A stretch of 64,000 bases of DNA from an uncultured Bacteroidales bacterium (GTDB lineage: Bacteria > Bacteroidota > Bacteroidia > Bacteroidales > UBA4417), in the NCBI GenBank assembly GCA_903879715.1, contig CAIRMR010000007.1, positions 1 through 64,000 of the forward strand, read 5' to 3'. The notes under the pieces are model-generated. The model ran no database searches and was not told where the DNA came from. It saw nothing but the letters and a program-made list of their open reading frames with translations. Each line of letters opens with the position of its first letter. Position 1 is the stretch's first letter. The translations under genes and the position numbers were made by a program. Positions 51,113 through 60,515 of the stretch are shown here, one piece after another.

Positions 51113-52414
51113 ATGAGAAAAACTACGTTATTCGGGTTTGCAATTTGTATTATTCTAATTGCATTTACGCTCAATTCATTTATGCCGGAACAAAGTCCGG
51201 CAATTACTTTAAAAAATCACAAAGCTGTTGATTCCATTATTGATAGCTATGTGAATAGAGGTTTTTATCCATTCGTTTATGTAAGGTTAGAAGATAAAGA
51301 GGGCAGGGTATTCTATGAACATAGCATTGTTAACCAGAAATTATTTCCAGGTCTGGTAGTTGGTGGAGATACCTGGATGCGTATCTGGTCTATGAGTAAG
51401 ATCGTAACCATCTCGACAGTGCTGAATTTAATTGATAATGGGATTTTGAAACTTAATGATCCTGTTACCAAGTATATACCGGAATTCAGTAATATAAAGG
51501 TTGCAGTAAATGAAGATGGAATGGCTCTTTCACAACTGAAAAACCCAAAGGAGGGATGTCCGATGCACTTGGTTCCCATAGATAGTGTAATGACTGTTCT
51601 TGACCTGATCAACCATGAAGCAGGCTTTTATTATGCAACTACCAAGATAAGATGTTTGGATTCACTTTTAGCTATGCAAAATCTACCCACGGCAGTTAAT
51701 AGCCAGGAATTGATAAATCGTTTGGCAAAACTTCCTATTATTCAGCAACCGGGCACAGTATATTACTATGGCACAAACATCACAGTACTTGGTCTGGTAG
51801 CTGAACGCGCTACAGGTAAAAGCCTGAAACAATTGGTAGAAGAGCGAATTACGGGTCCGCTGGGCATAAAGGGTTTGCAGTATGGACTTCCCGAAGGAAA
51901 AAAATTGATACCCTGCGCATCTGGGAAAGATACCATTATAAGACTTGCATATCCCGGTGAACTTGACATTTTTGGAGGGAAAGTGCCCGATTATGATCCA
52001 CAGCACAAATTGTTCCTGGGAGGAGAAGGAATGCTGGCAACTGCCGCCGGATATGCTGATTTTCTGAGGATGCTTCTCCAGGGAGGTGAACTTAATGGGA
52101 CCAGGGTTCTTCAGAAATCCACTGTGGAAGATATTCATAAACCACATACACTATTAGATAATGCTTACGGATATAATGGGTATAACCTATGGGTAAGCAG
52201 TGATTCAATGCGAGTTCAGGGTAAGGGTGATGGTGGACTTTGGATTGGTGGAGGCTACGAAGGAACCCACTTCTGGATGGATCCAAAACGTGATTTTGTA
52301 GGTGTTATAATGACGCAGATGTTCTGGATACAGCCTGGAGGTAATGGAATGAACGATAACATCCGCGGTGAAATATACAGACTGCTTTCTGATAACCCAA
52401 TAATTAAAAAATAA
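51113..52414 (+). CDS. Serine hydrolase (beta-lactamase/EstB family), exported
   Basis: 433 residues; N-terminal hydrophobic segment (FGFAICIILIAFTLNSFM). SxxK motif as WSMSKIVTISTVLN, Tyr motif VYYYGTNITVLG, and a late GGGYEGTHFWMDP corresponding to the family's third motif. Second of two adjacent, diverged hydrolases of this fold. Probable esterase acting on ester-decorated glycans. Confidence 0.82.
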   Translation: MRKTTLFGFAICIILIAFTLNSFMPEQSPAITLKNHKAVDSIIDSYVNRGFYPFVYVRLEDKEGRVFYEHSIVNQKLFPGLVVGGDTWMRIWSMSKIVTISTVLNLIDNGILKLNDPVTKYIPEFSNIKVAVNEDGMALSQLKNPKEGCPMHLVPIDSVMTVLDLINHEAGFYYATTKIRCLDSLLAMQNLPTAVNSQELINRLAKLPIIQQPGTVYYYGTNITVLGLVAERATGKSLKQLVEERITGPLGIKGLQYGLPEGKKLIPCASGKDTIIRLAYPGELDIFGGKVPDYDPQHKLFLGGEGMLATAAGYADFLRMLLQGGELNGTRVLQKSTVEDIHKPHTLLDNAYGYNGYNLWVSSDSMRVQGKGDGGLWIGGGYEGTHFWMDPKRDFVGVIMTQMFWIQPGGNGMNDNIRGEIYRLLSDNPIIKK

Positions 52415-52523
52415 AATATTTTGATGTTTGTTTAGGGATGCAGTATTCCTAAGCGTCTTCCTTTAGATAAGCGTAAACTTATACATCTGTTAATAGACTT
52501 TTCAACAAAAAACATATATCACA

Positions 52524-53573
52524 TTGAAAACTCCGGAATCTATATCATATATAATCACCAATTTTCTATCAGGAGAATGTACCTCTGATGAGGCAGATTT
52601 TTTAATTAAATGGCTTGAAGAAAGCCATAAAAACCGGCTGCATTATTTCAATCTTAAAAGAATTTGGATTGAAGGCCACGACAGTATAGCTGCCCAGGAA
52701 CAATTAGAGAAGTCATGGAAGCGACTGGAAGAGAGCATAAGTAATATAGAGGAAGCCGGTCAGCATACTTTAAAACCGATAAAATTTAATTGGAAAAAAC
52801 TGGGTATTGCTGCAACCATTACTCTCTTACTTTCAGTAACTCTCTTCTTTGTTACCCGGCAATATAAACCAAATGACCTTAGTGTTTCTGTCAACGAAAT
52901 AAATGTACCCTTTGGTTCAAGGACAAATATTATTCTTCCTGATGGTACAACAGTTTGGTTAAACTCCGGCAGTAAATTAACATACAACAGCGATTATGGA
53001 AAAGAAAACCGGAAAGTTTCGTTACAAGGTGAAGCATTTTTTAATGTTAAGCACAATGAAGGCTCCAACTTCATAGTAAAGACCTCCGATATCGAAATAC
53101 AAGATTTAGGAACCGAATTTGTTGTAAAAGCATATCCTGATGAGTCCCTGATTGAAACCATCCTCATCAATGGTAAAGTTGAGATAAGTAAAACAGATAA
53201 TGTCCTGGATAAAAGACATTATACTTTGAAGCCAAAACAAAAACTGACATACAATAAAATATCACTGGATAATAACAACGAAAAAATATTTGTTACACAA
53301 GTTGATGATCCTCAAGATTATGCAGCCTGGAAGGATGAAAAGCTTATTATAACTTCTGAAACTCTTGAAGCATTGTCTCTAAAACTGGAGCGATTCTATA
53401 ATGTGAAAATCATTTTTCAGGACAATTCTGTTAAATCGTTTAAATTCAGTGGTACACTTGACGGTTTAACAGTAGAAGAAGTTTTCATGGCCATTTCAAA
53501 AACTGCTCCGATTGAATATAAAATAACAAAAAATAACATCTATCTGAAAATGAAAAGGAAACCTACTAACTAA
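52524..53573 (+). CDS. FecR-type anti-sigma factor
   Basis: 349 residues. The start is TTG (52524-52526), the only good start in frame before the conserved N-terminus. N-terminal cytoplasmic anti-sigma domain (~1-85), a single membrane helix (LGIAATITLLLSVTLFFV, ~93-110), periplasmic FecR domain (FGSRTNIILPDGTTVWLNSG) and a C-terminal DUF4974 (LEALSLKLERFYNVKIIF). It receives the signal from the STN domain of the following SusC and controls the ECF sigma encoded at 47965. Confidence 0.92.
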   Translation: MKTPESISYIITNFLSGECTSDEADFLIKWLEESHKNRLHYFNLKRIWIEGHDSIAAQEQLEKSWKRLEESISNIEEAGQHTLKPIKFNWKKLGIAATITLLLSVTLFFVTRQYKPNDLSVSVNEINVPFGSRTNIILPDGTTVWLNSGSKLTYNSDYGKENRKVSLQGEAFFNVKHNEGSNFIVKTSDIEIQDLGTEFVVKAYPDESLIETILINGKVEISKTDNVLDKRHYTLKPKQKLTYNKISLDNNNEKIFVTQVDDPQDYAAWKDEKLIITSETLEALSLKLERFYNVKIIFQDNSVKSFKFSGTLDGLTVEEVFMAISKTAPIEYKITKNNIYLKMKRKPTN

Positions 53574-53681
53574 ATTGAGAATAAAAAAACCGGAAAATGC
53601 GGCAACATTCCCCGGCTGATTAATTAATTCTCTCTCCTATAAAAAGGCAGAAAATCTTTTAACCCTAGAAGCAACAAATTT

Positions 53682-56600
53682 ATGAAAAAAAATACTCTCC
53701 TGAGCATTTTGCATCTATATAATGATGTGAAAAAAATATCTCTGGCTATGAAATTTACTCTCTTCTTCGTTTTACTTTCTGTTTTTCAGGTTTCTGCATT
53801 AACGTTATATTCACAGGGCAATATATCGTTGAATATGAAAAACACGCCTGTAAGATTTGTTATTAAAGAAATTGAAAAACAGTCACATATAAGCTTTTTC
53901 TACAATGATACCTTGCACGAATTAGATACAAAAATCTCGGTTGTAGCAAACAACGAACCTGTATTCGCAGTCCTGTCATCCTCCCTTGATCCGATAGGTA
54001 TGACATACCAGAAAATCAAAGAAAATTTTGTTGTGATTGTTCCCAAAACTATTGCAAAACCTGATGTTGTTGCCCAACCTATAACTGTCAGTGGTCAGGT
54101 AATAGATAAAGAAGGAAATTCGATTGTTGGTGTTACAGTGGCTATTAAAGGCACAACAATGGGTACTGTTACTGATGTAAACGGTAAGTTCTCACTTAAT
54201 GTTCCATCAGAAGATGTCATACTTGTTTTTTCTTTTATTGGGATGAAATCGCAGGAAGTGCCTTTAGCCGGGAGAATTGTACTCAATATAACAATGGAAA
54301 ATGACGCGGTAAACCTAGAAACCACCGTTGTTATTGGATACGGAACTCAGATTAAAAAAAATCTTTCCAGTTCAATATCCATAGTTGATGCTGAGAAGCT
54401 TACCTCAACCCAGGCACCTTCTTTTGAAGGAAGTCTACAGGGACGTGCTGCAGGTGTTGAAGTAACCAGTGGTAGTGCCTTAGCTGGCGCAGCTGTTAAG
54501 GTACGTATTCGTGGTACTTCTTCTATCAGCGCTAACAGCGAACCCCTTTATGTAATTGATGGCATGCCTGTTGAAAGCGGCGCAATAAGCTCTTCCCAAC
54601 CTGGCGCGGAAATGGGTAACTACACCTTACAAACTGCAGCTACTACAAATGCACTCGCCAGTATTAACCCTTCTGATATTGAATCAGTGGAGGTATTAAA
54701 AGATGCCGCTGCATCAGCTATATATGGATCAAGAGGAGCCAATGGTGTTGTATTGATAACCACAAAAAAAGGAAAGGCTGGAAAGACCAAAATTAATGCA
54801 TCCATTTATGCTGGCCTCTCAGATATTACTCATCGGCGAACGCTACTCAATTCAGATCAATTTATAGCACTGTCTCAGGAAGCCTGGGTAAATGGTGGAC
54901 TTAATATAGATAATTACTGGAAAAAAAATCCTGGACTACTGGTTGATGGGCTCACACAAGAACAAGCTGAAAATACAAATACCGATTGGATTGATCAGGT
55001 CCTACAAATTGGTCAGGTTCAGAATTACAATGTATCAGTTTCTGGCGGGAATGAAAAAAACATATTTTATTTTAGTGCAAATTATTCAAACCAGGAAACC
55101 ATTTTAAAGGGCAATAAATACAAAAGTTATGGCACCCGGCTTAATTTCGAGCATCAGATAAGTAAAATGTTCAGGCTTGGTGGCAATATGATGCTGAATC
55201 ATGTTGATAATAACCAGGTGCCAACCAGTTGGGCCGGTGGTATTGGTGCCGTGGGTGATGTGTTGCCTATCTGGCCAGTGTACAAAGAAGATGGAACCTA
55301 TTTCAATATTATTAAGAATCCGGTAGCCCAGATTAACTTACGCACAATTCATCTCACTAGTAATCAGATTTTAGGGAACTGGTTCTTAAAAGTAAATATA
55401 ATTAAAGGACTGGTTTTCCAAACTGATTTTGGTACAAATATGTTGTTTAATGATGATTTTCATTATAGCGATGGACGTATTAGTACCACAGGCCGAACAA
55501 CTTCGGCAACAGTTATAGGTAACAGTATATCCTGGAACTTTAAAAACTCGTTGAATTATAAGACAAAAATCAACGGACATAATTTTGATATCCTGGCGGC
55601 GACTGATGCACAGCAATCTAAAACCAAATCCAACTCCATGTTTGGTGAATCCTATTTTAATACTACCATGCAATACCCTTCTGACGCAAAAACCCAAAGT
55701 GCATCATATCTCGAAACCGGTTATTCTTTCCTGTCCTTTATAGGAAGATTCAATTATGATTTCAAAGGACGCTACCTGTTTTCCACAAGTTTGAGAGCGG
55801 ATGCCTCCTCTCGTTTTGCCCCCAATAATCGCTGGGGTTATTTCCCGACCGCATCTGTGGGCTATATCCTTAGTGAGGAATCCTATTTTGCACCTTTGAA
55901 AAAAGTATTCAATCTGATGAAACTCAGAGCAAGCTACGGCATTGTTGGCAATGCCGAGATTGGAAACTATGTCTATTATTCTACATATTCTGTAGGTAGA
56001 TATGACGGGAATACGGGTATATCGCTACAGAACTTAGGCGATGATCAACTGGGTTGGGAAAAAACAGCCCAATTAGACCTGGGGCTTACATGGGAAGCTT
56101 TAAACGGAAGAATAAGCGGCGAATTTGATTATTACAATAAGCTCACTACTGATCTTTTATTGCCATTCCCTGTGTCACAAATGACAGGCGTAGCGTCTAT
56201 CACAAAAAATGTTGGAACACTAAGTAATAAGGGCGTAGATATAATGCTGAATAGTGTCAATATAACTAATGGAAAGTTTACGTGGGAGACAAGTTTGACT
56301 TTTAATCATAATAAAAATTTGGTTGTTGATCTTTCAGATGAATTAGGTGAAGGGATTACTATACAGAGTGGTGGTTTAGGTTCTTTTACTGTCTATAAAG
56401 GATATCCCGTAGGTATAAACGAGATGGTCGAATGGGGAGGTGTTGATAAAGCAACCGGTGAGGATACTTATATTGATGCTGAAGGAAAAAAAATATTGTA
56501 CAGCCAGGTAATAACTGATTATGGCACTTTTAACAACTTTTATACTAAGAATAAAAAGCCTATGGGGAATCCATGGCCTAAATATACAGGTGGCATGGAC

Positions 56601-57089
56601 AATCGGTTTACATTTAAAAACTGGTACATGAATATCATGGTCAACTATTCTGTAGGAAAAGATTTTCTACTTGGTGAGCAGGCTCAATATGTTGCTGCTT
56701 TTGGGGCACAAAAGATAAATCCTCCTGATTATGTTCTTGATCGTTGGCAGCTACCTGGCGATAATGCAGCAATTTCACAGCTCAATCTTCAGAGTGTAAA
56801 TTGGAATAATACATCGGAATGGTTACATCGGGTTGATTATTTACGGGTAAAAGATGTAACCTTAGGATACAAGTTCAATCTGAAAAAGAGTTCATTGTTT
56901 ACAGGAATTAATTGCTATATAAAGCTAACAAACATCTTGACATTTACCAATGCGCCAGATTATTTCTGGGATCCGGAATTCACAGGCGCAATTCAAAATA
57001 ATGTAGCCGGTAATTTACAAAATGGAAGTGGTTACAGATCCGATCCCCAGGCTAAAACGTATATAGTAGGAGTTTCACTCGATCTTTAA
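53682..57089 (+). CDS. SusC/RagA-type TonB-dependent transporter with STN domain
   Basis: 1135 residues. Signal peptide (~20-45), STN signalling domain (MKNTPVRFVIKEIEKQSHIS, ~60-130), carboxypeptidase-regulatory-like domain (ITVSGQVIDKEGNSIVGVTV), plug with SusC signature (SIEVLKDAAASAIYGSRGAN-like string), then a 22-strand barrel ending ...TYIVGVSLDL with a terminal hydrophobic strand. Imports glycans together with SusD. The STN domain fits FecR-based regulation. Full length. Confidence 0.95.
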   Translation: MKKNTLLSILHLYNDVKKISLAMKFTLFFVLLSVFQVSALTLYSQGNISLNMKNTPVRFVIKEIEKQSHISFFYNDTLHELDTKISVVANNEPVFAVLSSSLDPIGMTYQKIKENFVVIVPKTIAKPDVVAQPITVSGQVIDKEGNSIVGVTVAIKGTTMGTVTDVNGKFSLNVPSEDVILVFSFIGMKSQEVPLAGRIVLNITMENDAVNLETTVVIGYGTQIKKNLSSSISIVDAEKLTSTQAPSFEGSLQGRAAGVEVTSGSALAGAAVKVRIRGTSSISANSEPLYVIDGMPVESGAISSSQPGAEMGNYTLQTAATTNALASINPSDIESVEVLKDAAASAIYGSRGANGVVLITTKKGKAGKTKINASIYAGLSDITHRRTLLNSDQFIALSQEAWVNGGLNIDNYWKKNPGLLVDGLTQEQAENTNTDWIDQVLQIGQVQNYNVSVSGGNEKNIFYFSANYSNQETILKGNKYKSYGTRLNFEHQISKMFRLGGNMMLNHVDNNQVPTSWAGGIGAVGDVLPIWPVYKEDGTYFNIIKNPVAQINLRTIHLTSNQILGNWFLKVNIIKGLVFQTDFGTNMLFNDDFHYSDGRISTTGRTTSATVIGNSISWNFKNSLNYKTKINGHNFDILAATDAQQSKTKSNSMFGESYFNTTMQYPSDAKTQSASYLETGYSFLSFIGRFNYDFKGRYLFSTSLRADASSRFAPNNRWGYFPTASVGYILSEESYFAPLKKVFNLMKLRASYGIVGNAEIGNYVYYSTYSVGRYDGNTGISLQNLGDDQLGWEKTAQLDLGLTWEALNGRISGEFDYYNKLTTDLLLPFPVSQMTGVASITKNVGTLSNKGVDIMLNSVNITNGKFTWETSLTFNHNKNLVVDLSDELGEGITIQSGGLGSFTVYKGYPVGINEMVEWGGVDKATGEDTYIDAEGKKILYSQVITDYGTFNNFYTKNKKPMGNPWPKYTGGMDNRFTFKNWYMNIMVNYSVGKDFLLGEQAQYVAAFGAQKINPPDYVLDRWQLPGDNAAISQLNLQSVNWNNTSEWLHRVDYLRVKDVTLGYKFNLKKSSLFTGINCYIKLTNILTFTNAPDYFWDPEFTGAIQNNVAGNLQNGSGYRSDPQAKTYIVGVSLDL

Positions 57090-57222
57090 TGTATTGCTCC
57101 GATACTGTCTGGACCATTGAAATAAAATGCCTGAAATACTGCAAAATTGTGCAGAAATGTACTAAACATCCAAACGAAATTTTCATTTGACCACTTGATT
57201 AAATTGTTCCAAATAAATAACG

Positions 57223-57313
57223 ATGAAACGAGCCATGCCAAAACTTTGTCACACAGAGGAATGATTATGCATGGCGAGTTCCATGTGACCAGTAAAAAAT
57301 AAAATACAAACAC
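57223..57313 (+). promoter_or_regulatory. Start-codon-flush leader element, copy D (between susC and susD)
   Basis: 91 bp, beginning ATGAAACGAGCCATGC and ending AATACAAACAC directly before the susD start ATGAAAAAG. It keeps GAATGATTATG, GGCGAGTTCCATGTGACC and GTAAAAAAT. A perfect 7-bp stem (GCCATGC with GCATGGC) replaces the one in copies A and B, i.e. compensating changes. Unlike the others the first ATG opens a 13-codon frame (MKRAMPKLCHTEE) instead of ATG-AAA-TAG. Confidence 0.72.
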
Positions 57314-58666
57314 ATGAAAAAGACTTTAGTAATATCAATTTTGATCCTGTCACTTTTAACAGGGTGTGAGGGCTTTCTCGATAATCCACCTCCTACTGGA
57401 CTCTCGGCAGATAAACTGGTCGATATACCATCAATGCAGGCTTTAATTGCCGGTGCATATGATTTAGCGAGAACTTTTGTCCCTCAGTCCTCTCTTTATG
57501 CGACGGCTATGGTAAGAGATGTTATAGTAGTTAACAGGGCTGAATATGCACAATTTTACGACCACCAGTTGTCGGATAATATGTCATCATGGATGTATAC
57601 ATCAGCTTACAGTGTACTTCATAACATTAACACAGTAGCTACTAGCGATGTAGAAAAAATGCAAGGTACAGTTGCCGTGAAGAATGCTGTTTTAGGGGAT
57701 ATGCATTTCCTGAGGGCACTGGTTTATTTTGATTTGAACAATTATTTTGAATTGCCATCTACCGGGTACTCGGTTCCATTAGTAAAAGTCCCTATTGGTG
57801 CAAACGACAGGGTTTCATGTACTCCTTCCGCTGATATAATAAAATCAATTGAAGAAGACATTGAATTGGCCAGGACCTATTTTAAAGAAACTTCAGGCGT
57901 GTCTAATTATTATGCTGCTACTGCATTAGCTGCACGCATTTACTTCTTTAATAAAGAATATGACAAAGCATATGAAAGAGCAAATGAAGTGATTGCAAGT
58001 GGAAAGTATAAAATTGAAAACGACGTAAAGGCTCCATTTGTTCCTAAGGCTAATTCTCTTGAAAATATCTTTTCTTTCAAGTATAATTCAGCAGATGGTA
58101 GTGGAAATTCTCCTACGAGCACCACATATGAAGCATATCAATTAAACGAATCGAGTGGTTTTTACAGATTAAATCCGGAAGAAGTACTCTCGCACCTCAT
58201 GCTGACTGATTCAACAGACAAACGATATCTGGCCTTTTACACCAAGCAACCTTCCTATACCTATATCAATGGCAAGTATTCAACGGATCAAATGAGCTTA
58301 ATATACATCCGGTTAGCAGAAATGTATTTAACCAGGGCCGAAGCAAATATAATGAAGAACAATTCCGTAAGCCAGCAAGATATTGACGACATTAATATCA
58401 TCCGGAAAAGGGCAAATGCATCGACAGTAATAAATTCAATTCCAGATGTGCAAACAACACTTGATATTATTTTCAATGAGCGAACTAAAGAACTGGCTAT
58501 TGAAAATGGGGATCATTACCTCAATGTTAAACGTCTGCAAAAGGGAATTGTTAGAATACCATCCGAAGGAACCGGATTAAAACCTTATAGTGAATACAGC
58601 GATTTATTGGCCTTCCCCTTCCCGCCAAATGAAGTGATCATACATAATCTTACCCGTAATCCCTGA
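57314..58666 (+). CDS. SusD/RagB-family glycan-binding lipoprotein
   Basis: 450 residues with lipobox LLTGCEGF and an adjacent DNPPPTGLSADKLVD. Tetratricopeptide-rich SusD fold: VLGDMHFLRALVYFDLNNYF, AALAARIYFFNKEYDKAYER, IYIRLAEMYLTRAEANIMK, and the C-terminal IIFNERTKELAIENGDHYLN. Surface lipoprotein forming the lid of the SusC transporter. Its start is flush with leader element D. Confidence 0.93.
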   Translation: MKKTLVISILILSLLTGCEGFLDNPPPTGLSADKLVDIPSMQALIAGAYDLARTFVPQSSLYATAMVRDVIVVNRAEYAQFYDHQLSDNMSSWMYTSAYSVLHNINTVATSDVEKMQGTVAVKNAVLGDMHFLRALVYFDLNNYFELPSTGYSVPLVKVPIGANDRVSCTPSADIIKSIEEDIELARTYFKETSGVSNYYAATALAARIYFFNKEYDKAYERANEVIASGKYKIENDVKAPFVPKANSLENIFSFKYNSADGSGNSPTSTTYEAYQLNESSGFYRLNPEEVLSHLMLTDSTDKRYLAFYTKQPSYTYINGKYSTDQMSLIYIRLAEMYLTRAEANIMKNNSVSQQDIDDINIIRKRANASTVINSIPDVQTTLDIIFNERTKELAIENGDHYLNVKRLQKGIVRIPSEGTGLKPYSEYSDLLAFPFPPNEVIIHNLTRNP

Positions 58667-58749
58667 TAGCTTTTAACTTGCTATAATGTTGATTAAAATT
58701 ACCTGTTAGCTAAATGTCATGCTTGTTACAGAAAACTCTACATATTAAA

Positions 58750-60447
58750 ATGAAAATAATTCTGCTGCTTTTTATTTTTTTACCGGTATTGCTGTCAGCC
58801 CAGGATTTAAATTATACTAATCCTATATTGCCGGGCAGTTATCCTGATCCTTCGATATGCCGTGTTGGTAATGACTTTTATATTGTTAACTCGTCTTTCG
58901 AATATTATCCGGGCCTCCCCATCCATCATAGCAACGATCTGGTTAATTGGGAATTGGTTGGTTATGGTTTGCACCGCGAAGAACAATGTACCGGCAAAAT
59001 GAACCTTGTTGATGTGCAGTCGCGCGGAGGCATACATGCTCCCACCATTCGTTATCATGAAGGCACATTCTATATTATTACCACAAATGTCTATTCGCCG
59101 ATTGACAAAACACAGCCCACAAAATTTATTAATTTTATTATAACGGCTCAAAATGTAAAGGGGCCATGGTCTGATCCTCATATTATTGAAGGTGCACCTG
59201 GTATTGATCCTGATATATTTTTCGATGATAATGGCAGAGTTTATTATATAGGTACACAGGATGTTACTCAGCCAAACGATAACGGAATAGGGGAAATTTG
59301 GGTTCAGCAGCTCGATATAAAGGAATGGGAACTTATAGGCGAACGCAAGGCAATTTGGCAGGGTGCCTGTGGAGGATGCTGCGTAGAGGGGCCACACATG
59401 TACAAAAAAAATGAAACTTATTATTTAATGATTGCTGAAGGAGGTACCAGCTTAAACCATGCAGTCATGATTGCCGCGAGTGATAAAATATCCGGGCCAT
59501 TTGAATCCGATCCCAGGAATCCGATTCTCACATCCCGGCATCTGTCCCAAAAAAATTGGGTTAACAGTACCGGTCATGCCGATTTAGTAGAACTTTCCGA
59601 TGGTAGATGGTATATGGTGGCATTAGGCATTCGCAACGACGAAGAAGGAACTTCGAATATGGGCCGCGAAACACACCTCTTGCCTGTAGTTTGGGAACCC
59701 GCCACAGTCCGTTGGAAAGAAGTGAATAAAGATAATTGGCAACCCGTTGAATATTTGTATCCCGTGGTTGCACCTGAAACCGGAAAAGTGGAACGCTATA
59801 CAAAGTTGCCGTTTGCCGGTAAAGCGCAAAAACAAAATGATGCCCTCGTTGATAATTTCGATTCCACTGAACTTGATCTGGAATGGAACTTCCGTAGGGT
59901 ACCTATGGCAAATACATATTCTTTAACAGCTAAAAAAGGATACTTGCGTTTATACCTGAAACCAGATACAATTATAGAAAGAGGCCGTTGCAGCATTATG
60001 GGTTTGCGCCAGAAAGAAAGTGATTTTGAGTATTCTGCATCTATGAACTTCCTGCCTCAGAAAAACAATGCCGAAGCAGGTCTCAGCATTTTTCAGCAGG
60101 ATGACAGTTATATAAACTTCACAATCATTAAAGAAGATGGCGTAAATACACTGAAAATTGTAGTTGCCGAACAAAATAAGGAACCTCTTTTACTCAAAAA
60201 GGAAGCGATCATTAACTTCAAAGGGGATATTGTCTTCAAAGTAAAATCCATGGTTAATAAATATACATACCTATATTCTGTTGATCAGGGAAGAACTTTT
60301 ACCTCCTTTGCCGAAACAAGAGCCGATCTAATTATAAGTAAAGGGTACACTGGGGCATACCTCGGTATCTATGCAACAGGAAATAGTCTCAAAATAGAAG
60401 AATACGCTGATTTCGATTGGATACTATATAAGGCGTATCAAAGATAA
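58750..60447 (+). CDS. Glycoside hydrolase family 43 enzyme
   Basis: 565 residues from MKIILLLFIFLPVLL, preferred over an earlier Met because it starts a signal peptide ending LSAQ. GH43 five-bladed propeller with the catalytic base in PGSYPDPSICR, the pKa modulator in GIDPDIFFDDNG and the acid in CVEGPHMYKKN. A C-terminal beta-sandwich (~350-565, LDLEWNFRRVPMANTYSL) is typical of beta-xylosidase-like members. Likely targets xylan or arabinose/xylose-containing side chains. Confidence 0.9.
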   Translation: MKIILLLFIFLPVLLSAQDLNYTNPILPGSYPDPSICRVGNDFYIVNSSFEYYPGLPIHHSNDLVNWELVGYGLHREEQCTGKMNLVDVQSRGGIHAPTIRYHEGTFYIITTNVYSPIDKTQPTKFINFIITAQNVKGPWSDPHIIEGAPGIDPDIFFDDNGRVYYIGTQDVTQPNDNGIGEIWVQQLDIKEWELIGERKAIWQGACGGCCVEGPHMYKKNETYYLMIAEGGTSLNHAVMIAASDKISGPFESDPRNPILTSRHLSQKNWVNSTGHADLVELSDGRWYMVALGIRNDEEGTSNMGRETHLLPVVWEPATVRWKEVNKDNWQPVEYLYPVVAPETGKVERYTKLPFAGKAQKQNDALVDNFDSTELDLEWNFRRVPMANTYSLTAKKGYLRLYLKPDTIIERGRCSIMGLRQKESDFEYSASMNFLPQKNNAEAGLSIFQQDDSYINFTIIKEDGVNTLKIVVAEQNKEPLLLKKEAIINFKGDIVFKVKSMVNKYTYLYSVDQGRTFTSFAETRADLIISKGYTGAYLGIYATGNSLKIEEYADFDWILYKAYQR

Positions 60448-60515
60448 AACCTTGTTTTCAAGTCTTGATAACAGGTTAAATTTCAAATGTAATACTAACT
60501 AAAAAACCATTAATT

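Noticed and set aside
1544-57313. Interpretation of the leader family as a classical metabolite riboswitch
   Set aside because: The four downstream genes (glycosyltransferase, antitoxin, acyltransferase, SusD) share no pathway, and the boundary at ATGAAA on both sides is not a riboswitch property.
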